From assembly GCA_900473415.1 (NCBI GenBank), contig UCLR01000010.1, forward strand, positions 249,732 through 313,731: a stretch of 64,000 nucleotides of DNA. The letters are read 5' to 3'. Both the position numbers and the translations under genes were made by a program. The notes beneath the pieces were generated by a model, which did no database searches, was not told the origin of the DNA, and saw nothing but the letters and a program-made list of their open reading frames with translations. Shown here piece after piece: positions 51,618-60,236 of the stretch. Origin of the DNA: Hyphomicrobiales bacterium (lineage in GTDB: Bacteria > Pseudomonadota > Alphaproteobacteria > Rhizobiales > Beijerinckiaceae). How positions within the stretch are numbered: the first letter of the stretch is position 1; the number at the start of each line of letters is the position of its first letter.

Positions 51618-52450
51618 TCGCGCCCCCGGGCGAGGCGCGGATTAAGCGCGTCGTTCAATCCCTCGCCGGCAAGGTTGAGGGCGAGCACGGTGAGGAAGAT
51701 CGCAAAGCCGGGGAAGAAGCTGATCCACCAGGCATCGAGCAGGCGGGTGCGGCCGGCCCCGACCATATAGCCCCAGCTCATCAGGTTCGGATCGCCCAGG
51801 CCCAGGAAGGAGAGCGAGGATTCGAGCAGGATCGCCGAGCCGATCATCAGCGACCCCATGACGATGATCGGGGCGATGGTGTTCGGCAGCACCTGGCTGA
51901 AGATGATCCGCGGCGTCGACTGGCCAATGGTCACCGCCGCCTGGACGTATTCGCGGGTCTTCAGCGAGAGCACCTCGCCACGCACCAGACGCGCCACAGG
52001 CGGCCAGCTCACCACCCCGATCGCCAGCACGATGGAGCCAAGCTGCGGCTGCAGAATCGCCACCAGCACGATCGCGAGCGCGAAGGAGGGAATCGTCTGG
52101 AAGAACTCTGTGAACCGCATCAGCGCATCGTCGACGAACCCGCCGGCATAGCCGGCCACCGCGCCAAGCGGCACGCCGATCACCAGCGCAACGAGGGTCG
52201 AGACGATGCCGATCATCAGCGAGACGCGGGCGCCGTGGACCAGGCCGGCGGCCAGGTTGCGGCCCAGCGTATCGGTGCCCAGCGGGAAGCGCTCGTTGAC
52301 AAAAGGCGCGAGGAAGGGCCGCGCCACCGGGCGCCAGGGCGATTGCGGATAGAGCGTGGGCGCCAGGATCGCGAAGGCGATGACGGTGAGCAGGATCAAT
52401 ATGCCGATGACGGCGCCGCGGTTGCGGGCGAAGCGCTTGAGGAAGTTCAT
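51614..52450 (-). CDS. ABC transporter permease, DppC type
   Basis: This 278-residue inner-membrane permease has LGTDTLGRNLAAGLVHGAR near residues 66-84, a slight variant of the usual GRD block, and YVQAAVTIGQSTPRIIFSQV as the coupling loop. It ends GEGLNDALNPRLARG. The ATG at 52450 lies 10 bases after the DppB-type stop. An open frame to 52594 overlaps that neighbour and was not used. Confidence 0.94.
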   Translation of the reverse strand: MNFLKRFARNRGAVIGILILLTVIAFAILAPTLYPQSPWRPVARPFLAPFVNERFPLGTDTLGRNLAAGLVHGARVSLMIGIVSTLVALVIGVPLGAVAGYAGGFVDDALMRFTEFFQTIPSFALAIVLVAILQPQLGSIVLAIGVVSWPPVARLVRGEVLSLKTREYVQAAVTIGQSTPRIIFSQVLPNTIAPIIVMGSLMIGSAILLESSLSFLGLGDPNLMSWGYMVGAGRTRLLDAWWISFFPGFAIFLTVLALNLAGEGLNDALNPRLARGRE

Positions 52451-52460
52451 GACAGGGTCC

Positions 52461-53438
52461 TCATGCACTCGCCTCGATGCGCGGATCCGCGATCCGGTAG
52501 ACCAGATCCGTGATGATGTTGAAGCCGACGACCATCGCGGAGGAGATGAAGAAGACGCCGAGCAGGACGGAATAATCGCGCTGGACCAGCGCATCGAACA
52601 TCAGCCGGCCGATGCCGGGCCAGGCGAAGACGGTCTCGGTCAGCACGGCGCCGCCGACGAGCTGGCCCGCCTGCAAACCGGCGAGCGTCACGACGGGAAG
52701 GATCGCATTGCGAGCCACGTGCCGGCGCCAGACGCGCGGCTGCGAGACGCCCTTGGCGCGTGCCGTCTTGACGAAATCCGCGCCGGCGACCTCCAGCATC
52801 GAGGCGCGCATCATCCGGGCATAGAGCGCCGTGAAGAACAGGCCGAGCGTCAGCGCCGGCAAGATCAGGTGATGGGCGATGTCGAGCGCACGGGCGAGGC
52901 CGGTATAATTCGCTCCGATGGTCTCGTAGCCGACATTGGGTACGAGCCCCAGCTTCAGCGCGAAGACGATCTGGCTCATCAGCGCGATCCAGAACAGCGG
53001 CGTGGCGTAGAAGGCGAGCGCCAGCGTGGTGATGATGCTGTCGGACCACTTGCCGGCCCGGCGCGCCGCGAGCGCGCCCATCGCCGTGCCGACGACGAGG
53101 GATACGAGGAATGCAGCGCCCGTGAGCAGCAGCGTCGCCGGCAAGCGCTCCATGATGAGGTTTAGCACCGGCTGCTGCTGGCGATAGCTGAAGCCGAGAT
53201 CGAAGGTGAGATAACCCTTCAGATAGATCCAGAGCTGGGTCAGGAAGGGTTGATCTAGGCCGAAGCGGGCGCGCAGCTGTTCGAGGAGCTGCGCATCGGC
53301 CGCCCCCGCCTCACCGGCGAGCACCTGCGCCGGATCGCCCGGTGCTGCCCGGATAAGCAGGAAGTTGAGCACGGCGATCGCGAAGAGGACGAGAACACCC
53401 TTTACGAGCCGACCGGCGAGAAATTGCGCGAGGTTCAT
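52461..53438 (-). CDS. ABC transporter permease, DppB type
   Basis: This 325-residue inner-membrane permease has an N-terminal helix followed by GDPAQVLAGEAGAADAQLLE, and the coupling loop FVKTARAKGVSQPRVWRRHV near residues 214-233. It ends DLVYRIADPRIEAS. It is separated from the binding-protein gene by 164 bases that are mostly filled by a palindromic element (53467-53559). Confidence 0.95.
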   Translation of the reverse strand: MNLAQFLAGRLVKGVLVLFAIAVLNFLLIRAAPGDPAQVLAGEAGAADAQLLEQLRARFGLDQPFLTQLWIYLKGYLTFDLGFSYRQQQPVLNLIMERLPATLLLTGAAFLVSLVVGTAMGALAARRAGKWSDSIITTLALAFYATPLFWIALMSQIVFALKLGLVPNVGYETIGANYTGLARALDIAHHLILPALTLGLFFTALYARMMRASMLEVAGADFVKTARAKGVSQPRVWRRHVARNAILPVVTLAGLQAGQLVGGAVLTETVFAWPGIGRLMFDALVQRDYSVLLGVFFISSAMVVGFNIITDLVYRIADPRIEASA

Positions 53439-53466
53439 TCAGCCTTTCCCGATGGCGGGCTTCCGC

Positions 53467-53559
53467 CGTCATGCTCGCCCTTGTGGCGAGCATCCACGTC
53501 TTGAACACCGCCTTCGACCAGCGAAGACGTGGATGGTCGGGACAAGCCCGACCATGACG
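53467..53559. repeat. composite palindromic element, copy 2 (three hairpins)
   Basis: The element is bounded by CGTCAT and ATGACG. Hairpin A pairs ATGCTCGCC (53471-53479) with GGCGAGCAT (53485-53493). Hairpin B pairs CATCCACGTCTT (53491-53502) with AAGACGTGGATG (53524-53535). Hairpin C pairs ATGGTCGGG (53533-53541) with CCCGACCAT (53547-53555). It sits inside an operon, between the binding-protein and permease genes. The architecture matches copy 1 at 34033-34115. Confidence 0.8.
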
Positions 53560-53602
53560 AAAAGCGCGGAAGCGGCCTCTCCGGGAAGGATCAGCCGCCG
53601 TC

Positions 53603-55171
53603 TCACTCCTTCCAGGCGTCGCGGAAGCCGTCGTTCACGCCGACGCCGGTGGTGACGAGGTTCTTGACGTTGCAGCGGTAGATGGTCGGGAAGTCCATCT
53701 CGAGCAGCCAAAGCACGGGCAGCTCGTCAGCCAGGACCTTCTGGACCTTGGTGTAGAGCTCCTGGCGCTCCTTGTCGGTCGGCGCGATCGCCGCATCGGC
53801 GAAGAGCTTGTCGACTTCCGGGTTGGAGTAGCCGCCGACATTGGCGAAGGGATTGCCCTTGGCGATGTTGGACGAGATGTAAGAACGCGCCACGCCCATG
53901 GCGGGGTCGCCGAGCTGGTAAAGGAAGTTGAAGTTCAGGTCAAAATCCCAGTTCGACGCCTTTTGCGTCCAGCCGGGCACGTCGGTGTTCTCGATCTGAA
54001 CCTTGACGCCGACATCCTCGAGATTCTGCTTGATCGACTCCGACCAGCGGCTCCAGGTCTCGCCATAGGGCAGGTTGAGCAGACGAATGGTCTCGCCCTT
54101 GTAGCCCGAGGCCTTGATCAGTTCCTTCGCCTTGGCGGGATCGTAGGTGTATTTCGGCACATCATCCGAATAGAACTTGGTCTTGGACGAGATCGGTCCC
54201 GTCGGCAGCTTGCCGAGGCCGCCCCAGACCACGTCCTTCCCGAATTCGCGATCGATCGCGTACATCAGCCCTTGGCGGAACTGCTTGTTGCCGAGGATGC
54301 CGTTGCGCACGTTCGGCGTGAGCCAGGCGTGCGGCGCGAACATCTCCCAGCCCTTGGTGGTCATGCAGGTGTTGGGCAGCTTCGACAGGCGCGCCACGTC
54401 GTAGACGTCGACGGAGCCGCCGGTCAGCACATCGACCTTGCCCGTCTCATAGGCAACGGCGCGGGCGGCTGCATCGGGAATGATCTGCCAGTAGATTTCG
54501 TCGAGGTTCGGCTTGCCCTTCAGCCAGTAGTCCTCGTTCTTCACGAGGTGGATGTAGGAGCCCTTCTTCCACTCCTTGAGCTTGAAGGGGCCGGTTCCGA
54601 TCGGCGTGTTGTTGGCCGGGTTGGCGCGATAATCCGTGCCGTCATAGATGTGCTTGGGGATCATCGGCGCGGAGGCGACCTCCTGCGTCATGACCATCGG
54701 GCCGAAGGGCTGCTTCAGTGTGATCTTCACGGTGAGGTCGTCGACCTTCTCGATCTTCTCGACCTGGGCGTTGACGATCGGGCGCCAGCGCGGATGGACG
54801 TCGCGCAGGAACTTGTCGAGCGTGAAGACGACATCGTCGGCCGTGAACGGCTTGCCGTCATGCCATTTCACACCCTCCTGGAGCTTGAAGGTGTAGACCT
54901 TGGCGTCGGGCGAGATCTCCCAGCTCTTGGCGAGCGAGGGCTGCGGCTCGAGCTTCTCGTTATAGCGCAGCAGCGATTCGTAGATGTTGCCCGCGACCAT
55001 GTTGGTCGGGCCGTTCTGATTCAGGCCCTGCATCAGCATCGGCGGCTCGGGCTGGACGACGACGTGGACCGTGCCGCCCTTCTTCGGTTCCTGCGCCACC
55101 GCGGCGCCCAACGCAAAGATCGACGCTGCCAGCGCCAGACTCAATCGCAATCCCGTCACCCTGGCCATCAT
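53603..55171 (-). CDS. ABC transporter substrate-binding protein, family 5
   Basis: This 522-residue periplasmic binding protein has a signal peptide of about 26 residues (LSLALAASIFALGAAVA). The mature start KKGGTVHVVVQPEPPMLMQG is followed by KSWEISPDAKVYTFKLQEGV, a family block. The gene is first in a minus-strand unit with two permeases, a fused ATPase, an M20 peptidase and a DMT transporter. The peptidase suggests a peptide or N-acyl amino acid as ligand. Confidence 0.94.
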   Translation of the reverse strand: MMARVTGLRLSLALAASIFALGAAVAQEPKKGGTVHVVVQPEPPMLMQGLNQNGPTNMVAGNIYESLLRYNEKLEPQPSLAKSWEISPDAKVYTFKLQEGVKWHDGKPFTADDVVFTLDKFLRDVHPRWRPIVNAQVEKIEKVDDLTVKITLKQPFGPMVMTQEVASAPMIPKHIYDGTDYRANPANNTPIGTGPFKLKEWKKGSYIHLVKNEDYWLKGKPNLDEIYWQIIPDAAARAVAYETGKVDVLTGGSVDVYDVARLSKLPNTCMTTKGWEMFAPHAWLTPNVRNGILGNKQFRQGLMYAIDREFGKDVVWGGLGKLPTGPISSKTKFYSDDVPKYTYDPAKAKELIKASGYKGETIRLLNLPYGETWSRWSESIKQNLEDVGVKVQIENTDVPGWTQKASNWDFDLNFNFLYQLGDPAMGVARSYISSNIAKGNPFANVGGYSNPEVDKLFADAAIAPTDKERQELYTKVQKVLADELPVLWLLEMDFPTIYRCNVKNLVTTGVGVNDGFRDAWKE

Positions 55172-55287
55172 CTGCTATTCCCCTGCCTCTACCGAGATCA
55201 TGCTTTTTGAATCGGGTCTGTCCCGACCGGATCGATGTCATCGCAGCCGATCACGCATCTCTTGGCAAGCGCCGGGCCAACAGCCCA

Positions 55288-56082
55288 CTACCGAACCATG
55301 CTGGCCAGGGCCTCGCGCATCGAGGTGCTGGGAATGCCGAACAGGCCGGCATAGTGCGTTTCGAGATCGGTGATCACGAACATCACCGTGGAGATCGACA
55401 CGATGCCGATCGCCAGGACGACCTCCGCGAGACGCTTGCGCGGCGTCTGCAGACCGAAGCTCAGGAACACCAGCATGAGCCAGAAGGTCATGACGCTGGT
55501 GAACAGCGGCGAGACAGGGCCTCGAACGTCCTCAATCACGGCCCAGCGCCGCTCTTGGAACTGCAGATAGGTCGAGCGGCACTCGGCCGCGAGATTGGTG
55601 TGAAGCGTGTCCGCAGGCGCCAGGGCGCCGATCGCGCGGCCGATGCGGCTGATCAGCGCCGAGAGAGAGGCATCCTCGCCTTCGCGCGCCATCGAAGCGG
55701 TATCCGGATGCGTGACGCCGGCCGGCTTCGGCTCGCCAGGCCAAGTGCTAGCGATGACGGCCGCGGTATAGCCGCGCAGATCGAAGCGGATCGGCTCCGC
55801 ATCCGCGCCGTAGCTGCGCAGGCATTCATCGAGTTGCGCAAGCTGTGCCGCATCAGCGTTGCGATCGCGATAAGCCTTGTCGAAGGCGCCTTTCACACTG
55901 GAAAGCTGCAGGCTGAGCACCAGAGCGGCAAAGGTCACCAGCAAGCTCGTCACCAGGCGCAGCGCGTCGATGGTGCGCTCGGAAAGATGTTCGTCCGAGA
56001 GCCAGCTCCGCAACTTCATGCCGAAGGCGGCGCTTGCGCTCAGAAGAGCGCAAAAGGCCACGGCCGCCAGCATCTCAGCCAT
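55288..56082 (-). CDS. DUF4239-like (bestrophin-like) membrane protein
   Basis: This 264-residue protein has two hydrophobic helices near the N-terminus, a soluble middle (about residues 70-185) and two helices near the C-terminus (VMTFWLMLVFLSFGL and VVLAIGIVSISTVMFV). This 2+2 layout, and the FDKAYRDRNADAAQLAQLDE region after helix 2, match DUF4239. The function of the family is not established. It stands alone, with no operon partner close by. Confidence 0.75.
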   Translation of the reverse strand: MAEMLAAVAFCALLSASAAFGMKLRSWLSDEHLSERTIDALRLVTSLLVTFAALVLSLQLSSVKGAFDKAYRDRNADAAQLAQLDECLRSYGADAEPIRFDLRGYTAAVIASTWPGEPKPAGVTHPDTASMAREGEDASLSALISRIGRAIGALAPADTLHTNLAAECRSTYLQFQERRWAVIEDVRGPVSPLFTSVMTFWLMLVFLSFGLQTPRKRLAEVVLAIGIVSISTVMFVITDLETHYAGLFGIPSTSMREALASMVR

Positions 56083-56190
56083 CGTCGCCGTCTCTCCCGA
56101 GAAAGTGCGGTCATCCGCACCACGATCAGAGGGCGTGCGATGATGGGGCGTGTCAATATCGATGGCGGCGAGGCGGAGACGCCCTCGTCT

Positions 56191-56805
56191 TCAGCGCGGC
56201 TCCTCGACATAGGTCGCGACGAAACGGACAAGCTCGCTCTGGCGGGCCGTGCCGGTCTTGGCGAAGAGCCGCTGGAGATGCGTGCGCGCGGTGGTCGGCG
56301 CGATGCCGAGGCGCTTGGCGGCAACGATGGTGTCGAGCCCCTCGACGATCAGAGCCAGCATGCGCTCCTCCGTCGGCGTCAGCCCGCAGGCCTCGCTGAC
56401 CTCGGCGATCTTGCGGTCCATGGCGCTTTCGGGATCATCCACCGTCAGGACGAAGAGGTCGATGCTGGCCAGGTGGACGGCGTCGATCGCGACCTGTCGG
56501 CCACAGCGCAGGGAGAGCGGCAACCTGGTCTCGCCGGCGACGCTGCCACTCTGGCAACGCTTCAGCCAGCCATGGAGACGTGCCACGAAATCCTTGTCGC
56601 TGGCCGTGAAGCGATCCGGGCCGCCCAGCCCTTCGCGGGCGAGTTCCATCGCGCCGCGATTGCTGAAGCGCAGGTTCATGCCGGCATCGATAACGAAGAC
56701 GGGGCGCGACGCCGTATCGGGAGCGCCGGTCGGCTCGCGTCGCGGCGGAAAAGGGGTGTAGCTCGGCCGGCCGGCAATCGAGACGTGGAGCGACATGGTA
56801 TCCAT
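56191..56805 (-). CDS. LuxR family transcriptional regulator
   Basis: This 204-residue protein has an N-terminal region with some PAS-like character (PVFVIDAGMNLRFSNRGAME) and a C-terminal LuxR-type helix-turn-helix (LTPTEERMLALIVEGLDTIV then AKRLGIAPTTARTHLQRLF). The start is uncertain. The ATG at 56805 is used here; an in-frame GTG at 56874 overlaps the anmK stop by 4 bases and would add 23 residues. There is no response-regulator receiver domain. Target genes are unknown; anmK immediately upstream on the same strand may be co-transcribed. Confidence 0.82.
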   Translation of the reverse strand: MDTMSLHVSIAGRPSYTPFPPRREPTGAPDTASRPVFVIDAGMNLRFSNRGAMELAREGLGGPDRFTASDKDFVARLHGWLKRCQSGSVAGETRLPLSLRCGRQVAIDAVHLASIDLFVLTVDDPESAMDRKIAEVSEACGLTPTEERMLALIVEGLDTIVAAKRLGIAPTTARTHLQRLFAKTGTARQSELVRFVATYVEEPR

Positions 56806-56870
56806 CCCTGCGATCAAGCGGATCGCATGACGCGTCCGCTCTCCTTCGTCGCGGGAGGATGCGATCGGGT

Positions 56871-57992
56871 TCACATGCCGTTAGGCTTCGGACGATGAAG
56901 CCGCCCGCCGGTCATCGGCTTCGGCACGCCGGTGGTCGAGGGCAGGCTGAGCGGCAGCCCCTTCACCGAGCGAATGGCAAAATAGGCGAAGATCTGCGCC
57001 TCCAGCACATCGCCGTCCCAGCCGACAGCCTCGACCGGCTCGACAGGCACGCCGAGGCGTTCCCCCAGCCGCGCCATGAAATGCCGGTTGAGCCGCCCAC
57101 CGCCACCGACCAGCCAGCGCTTCGGCGCGCGCGGCACATGCCGCAAGCTCGCGACGATGCTCTCGATGGTGAAGGCGGCCAGCGTGGCTGCGCCATCGGC
57201 ATCGGAGAGCGGCTCGACCACCTGCGCACGACGATGAAAGTCGTTGCGATCGAGCGATTTCGGAGCCGGCCGGTCGAAGAAGGGATTGGCCATGAAGCCG
57301 GCGAGAAGAGCCTCATTCACGCGCCCGCTCGCCGCCAGAGCACCATCGCGGTCATAGGGCCGGCCGAGACGGCGCAGCACGAAGTCGTCGAGGATCGCAC
57401 TCGCCGGGCCGGTATCGAAGGCGATGACGGTGTCACCGTCGATATAGGTCACATTGCTGACGCCGCCGAGATTCAACACCATCACCGGCTGTTCCAGCCC
57501 CTGCGCCAGGGCGCGGTGCCAGAGCGGGGCGAAGGGTGCGCCCTCCCCACCCGCTGCGACATCGGCGTCGCGAAAGCGGTCGACGGCCGGGATGCCGAGC
57601 GCGTCCGCCACCGCCTGCCCGTCGATGAGCTGGCGGGTGAAGCGCATCTGCGGGCGGTGATAGATGGTCTGCCCGTGCAGGCCGACGAGATCGACCGATG
57701 CGAGGTCGACTTGCTGATCTGCGAGATAGTTACGGACCGCGGCGAGATGATCAGCGGTAACGGCGGCTTCGAGCTCCGCCAGCGGTTCGGCGGAAGCGCG
57801 CTCGGCATCGGCGATGACGGCCTGCAGCGCGCGGCGCGTCTCATCGCGATAGGGATAGGAAGCGCCGGCGCCGAAGAGGACGGCGTCGCGCCCGTCGCTC
57901 GTCACCAGCGAGACGTCGATGGCGTCCATCGAGGTGCCGCTGATGACGCCGATGGCGGTCAGCCGATCCTGTGTCAGGTCCCGTTCGGGCAA
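56871..57992 (-). CDS. anmK: anhydro-N-acetylmuramic acid kinase
   Basis: This 373-residue cytosolic kinase opens and phosphorylates 1,6-anhydro-MurNAc from recycled cell wall, giving MurNAc 6-phosphate. Motifs are GVISGTSMDAID near residue 15 (phosphate loop), GLHGQTIYH near 105, DRFRDADVAAGGEGAPF near 140, and VLNLGGVSNVTYI near 172. The only suitable start is TTG at 57992, three bases after the DUF1330 gene stop, so translational coupling is likely. It lies apart from nagB at 43705, but both could feed the same amino-sugar route. Confidence 0.92.
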   Translation of the reverse strand: MPERDLTQDRLTAIGVISGTSMDAIDVSLVTSDGRDAVLFGAGASYPYRDETRRALQAVIADAERASAEPLAELEAAVTADHLAAVRNYLADQQVDLASVDLVGLHGQTIYHRPQMRFTRQLIDGQAVADALGIPAVDRFRDADVAAGGEGAPFAPLWHRALAQGLEQPVMVLNLGGVSNVTYIDGDTVIAFDTGPASAILDDFVLRRLGRPYDRDGALAASGRVNEALLAGFMANPFFDRPAPKSLDRNDFHRRAQVVEPLSDADGAATLAAFTIESIVASLRHVPRAPKRWLVGGGGRLNRHFMARLGERLGVPVEPVEAVGWDGDVLEAQIFAYFAIRSVKGLPLSLPSTTGVPKPMTGGRLHRPKPNGM

Positions 57993-57995
57993 GGA

Positions 57996-58304
57996 TCATT
58001 CGCCCGGTTGGGGGCCTTCATAGCCGCCGATGATGACGAGGTCGGACTTGCCGGCGGCGCTCAGATGCTTCACCGCCTCCTGATATTCAGGCGAGGCGTA
58101 GCAGGCGCGCGCGGTCTCCTCGTCCTTGAACTCGATGACGACGTTGTGCTTGCGGCCCTCGCCGCGGGCGAGCTTGTACTCGCCGCCGCGAACGATGAAC
58201 TTTGCGCCGTATTTGGCGAAGGCGACGGCGTTGAGCGAGCGATAACGGGCATAAGCCTCATCGTTCTCGACGTCGACGCGCGCTATCCAATAGCCCTTCG
58301 GCAT
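57996..58304 (-). CDS. DUF1330 family protein (first of two)
   Basis: This 102-residue protein is a member of DUF1330, a dimeric ferredoxin-like alpha-beta barrel family. It begins MPKGYWIARVDVENDEAYAR and has FIVRGGEYKLARGEGRKHNV and EFKDEETARACYASPEYQ. It is a tandem paralogue of the next gene, with 3 bases between them. The function of the family is not established. The pair lies between pyrF and anmK. Confidence 0.85.
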   Translation of the reverse strand: MPKGYWIARVDVENDEAYARYRSLNAVAFAKYGAKFIVRGGEYKLARGEGRKHNVVIEFKDEETARACYASPEYQEAVKHLSAAGKSDLVIIGGYEGPQPGE

Positions 58305-58307
58305 GGC

Positions 58308-58595
58308 TCAGGCCCCCTCGACCACCACGATGTCGATCTCGCCCGCGCCCTCCCGCAGCTTGCGGGCCTCGGCATATTCGGGCGAGGAGACATAGGTCTT
58401 CGCCGAAGCGAAATCGGCGAACTCGATCACGACGTTGCGGGCGCGACCCTCGCCTTCGGCCACCATGTTCTGACCGCCGCGCACGATCGGCGTGCCGCCA
58501 TAGATCTTCATCGCCTCGGAGGCCTTGGCGGCATAGGCCGCCCATTTTGTCGCGTCGGTGACCTTGGCGCGCGCGATGACATATCCCTTGGGCAT
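58308..58595 (-). CDS. DUF1330 family protein (second of two)
   Basis: This 95-residue paralogue of the neighbouring gene starts MPKGYVIARAKVTDATKWAA, with PIVRGGQNMVAEGEGRARNV and EFADFASAKTYVSSPEYA in the same positions. The ATG at 58595 gives the same N-terminus as the other copy; an open frame upstream to 58685 overlaps pyrF and was not used. It lies 43 bases after the pyrF stop on the same strand. Confidence 0.85.
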   Translation of the reverse strand: MPKGYVIARAKVTDATKWAAYAAKASEAMKIYGGTPIVRGGQNMVAEGEGRARNVVIEFADFASAKTYVSSPEYAEARKLREGAGEIDIVVVEGA

Positions 58596-58638
58596 GGTCT
58601 TTGTCCGTTCGTGAGCTTGAATCGGTTGGAAGCGAAGC

Positions 58639-59343
58639 TTACGAAGCCGCGACGATCTCGTCCATGACCGCGCCGGCCGCGGCACGCGGATCTGCCGCGC
58701 GGATAATGGGACGCCCGACCACGAGATGATCGGCGCCGATGCGGATCGCCTCGGCCGGGGTCAGCGTGCGCTTCTGGTCGCCGGCGGCGCTGCCGGAGGG
58801 ACGGATGCCCGGCGTGACGATGACCATGTCCGGTCCGATGACGTCCCGCACGATCTCCGTCTCGGCTGCCGAGCAAACGATACCGTCGATGCCGGCGGTG
58901 CGGGCCTGCTCGGCGCGCAGGCGCACGAGATCGCGGACCGCCAACCCATAGCCCGCATCACGCAGGTCGGTGTCGTCGTAGGAGGTGAGCGCGGTGACGG
59001 CGAGCAGCTTGAGTGCCGCATCGCCACGCCCCTCGACCGCGCCGCGCATGGTCTGCGGATAGGCATGGACGGTGAGAAACGTCACGCCGAGCTTGGTCAG
59101 CGACTCGACACCTTCGGTGACGGTGTTGCCGATGTCGTGCAGCTTCAGGTCGAGGAAGACCTTCTTGCCCTCCACCACGAGCTGCCGCGCGAGATCGAGA
59201 CCGCCGGCGAAGGCCAGCCGATAGCCGATCTTGTAGAAGGTAACGCCGTCGCCGAGCGTCGAGACCAGCTTGTAGGCATCCCAAACGGTCGGAACGTCGA
59301 GGGCGACAATCAGGTGGTCGCGGACATCGTTGATCTTCTGCAT
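58639..59343 (-). CDS. pyrF: orotidine-5'-phosphate decarboxylase
   Basis: This 234-residue cytosolic enzyme makes UMP from OMP in pyrimidine synthesis. It begins with the substrate strand LIVALDVPT, and the catalytic block is [11 protein letters not shown] near residue 62, containing the Asp-Lys-Asp set. The C-terminal phosphate-binding part is [20 protein letters not shown] and GRPIIRA. The ATG at 59343 has a GGGAG site; the frame runs upstream to 59421 without support. It is a core gene and a good marker for synteny. Confidence 0.95.
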   Translation of the reverse strand: MQKINDVRDHLIVALDVPTVWDAYKLVSTLGDGVTFYKIGYRLAFAGGLDLARQLVVEGKKVFLDLKLHDIGNTVTEGVESLTKLGVTFLTVHAYPQTMRGAVEGRGDAALKLLAVTALTSYDDTDLRDAGYGLAVRDLVRLRAEQARTAGIDGIVCSAAETEIVRDVIGPDMVIVTPGIRPSGSAAGDQKRTLTPAEAIRIGADHLVVGRPIIRAADPRAAAGAVMDEIVAAS

Positions 59344-59503
59344 CGGCCGGCTCCCTGCGTTTTGCGGGAAGGCGCATGATTCGACGGACGATGCAAGCGC
59401 ACCAAGATCCTCGCTCCCCACACGCTCCTGATCGGAATGCGCGAGGTGCCTGCCTCATGCAGACCGCCCAGCAAGAGCAGAACGCTTCCGGACGATCAGC
59501 CGG

Positions 59504-59980
59504 TTACTCGACCGGCCTGCACTCCATCCGGACACGCTCGCCAGGCTGGTTCGACGTCAGGCAGGTCATCCTGGCGGGCAAAGACGAGTCCACAGCAGCC
59601 GGTGCTGCCTGCGCAGCCGCGGGGGCCGGCGTCACCGCGGCCGCCGGAATAATTGCGGGCGCCGGGGCGGGCGTCGCAGGCCGCGTGCGCGCCGAGGCGG
59701 GCTGTGGCGTGTGGATGGTCGGCCTGAGCTTCAGCTGCGGCCGCGTTTCTGGCGGCGCTGGCGGCTCGCGGGCCGGCTCGGCTGCCGGAGGCGGGTTCTG
59801 CGCGGTGACGACCGGCGGGGGCTGCTCGGACGACGAGCGCCAGGGCGTCCATGAACTCAGCCGCGTGAAGGCTTCCATGGTCGGCCGGGTAATGGCCTCG
59901 GCGGTCGGCATCGACTGCATGCAGCCGGAAAGCGCAAAGCCGAAAAAGCACACGGCTGCGCGGTTCGGGATCGACAGCAT
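59504..59980 (-). CDS. small lipoprotein with Pro/Ala-rich middle
   Basis: This 158-residue protein has a lipoprotein signal with lipobox LSGC, so Cys20 should be the lipidated residue. The middle (about 50-130) is very rich in Pro and Ala. The end has a compact block with two Cys (MTCLTSNQPGERVRMECRPV). The ATG at 59980 has AGGAG 8 bases upstream, which decided the start. An opposite-strand open frame over the same bases (59376-60005) lacks such signals. The function is unknown; it is probably attached to the inner or outer membrane. Confidence 0.72.
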   Translation of the reverse strand: MLSIPNRAAVCFFGFALSGCMQSMPTAEAITRPTMEAFTRLSSWTPWRSSSEQPPPVVTAQNPPPAAEPAREPPAPPETRPQLKLRPTIHTPQPASARTRPATPAPAPAIIPAAAVTPAPAAAQAAPAAVDSSLPARMTCLTSNQPGERVRMECRPVE

Positions 59981-60236
59981 CTTCGCCGCTCCTGCTGTGG
60001 ATTGATCGCGAGCCGGTCGATGGTGCCCGCCCTGCCACAGCCAAGTCAACCTTCGGCCACCTCCGTGGCAGGCGGAACTGCCGCCGGCGTGGCTCGAGGG
60101 CAACGGAAGCACGACAGCGCCATGACAGCGCTACCGGCGATCCGTCAGCGCAGATCACCTTTGCCGGAAAACGAATTCCGGCCGTCGCGCCGATGCTCTA
60201 GGCGTCACTCTCCGCTGTTCCGGAGACCGCCCGACG
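59981..60236. other. divergent intergenic region between the lipoprotein and TauE/SafE genes
   Basis: No gene is evident in these 256 bases. They hold a perfect 7+6+7 inverted repeat, GCCGGAA at 60163-60169 and TTCCGGC at 60176-60182, about 55 bases upstream of the TauE/SafE start. It might be an operator or part of a hairpin. Confidence 0.4.

Noticed and set aside
59376..60005. Plus-strand open frame of 209 codons rich in Ala and Gly
   Set aside because: The opposite strand has a lipobox and a good ribosome site, whereas this frame has low complexity and no motif, so it is the shadow.
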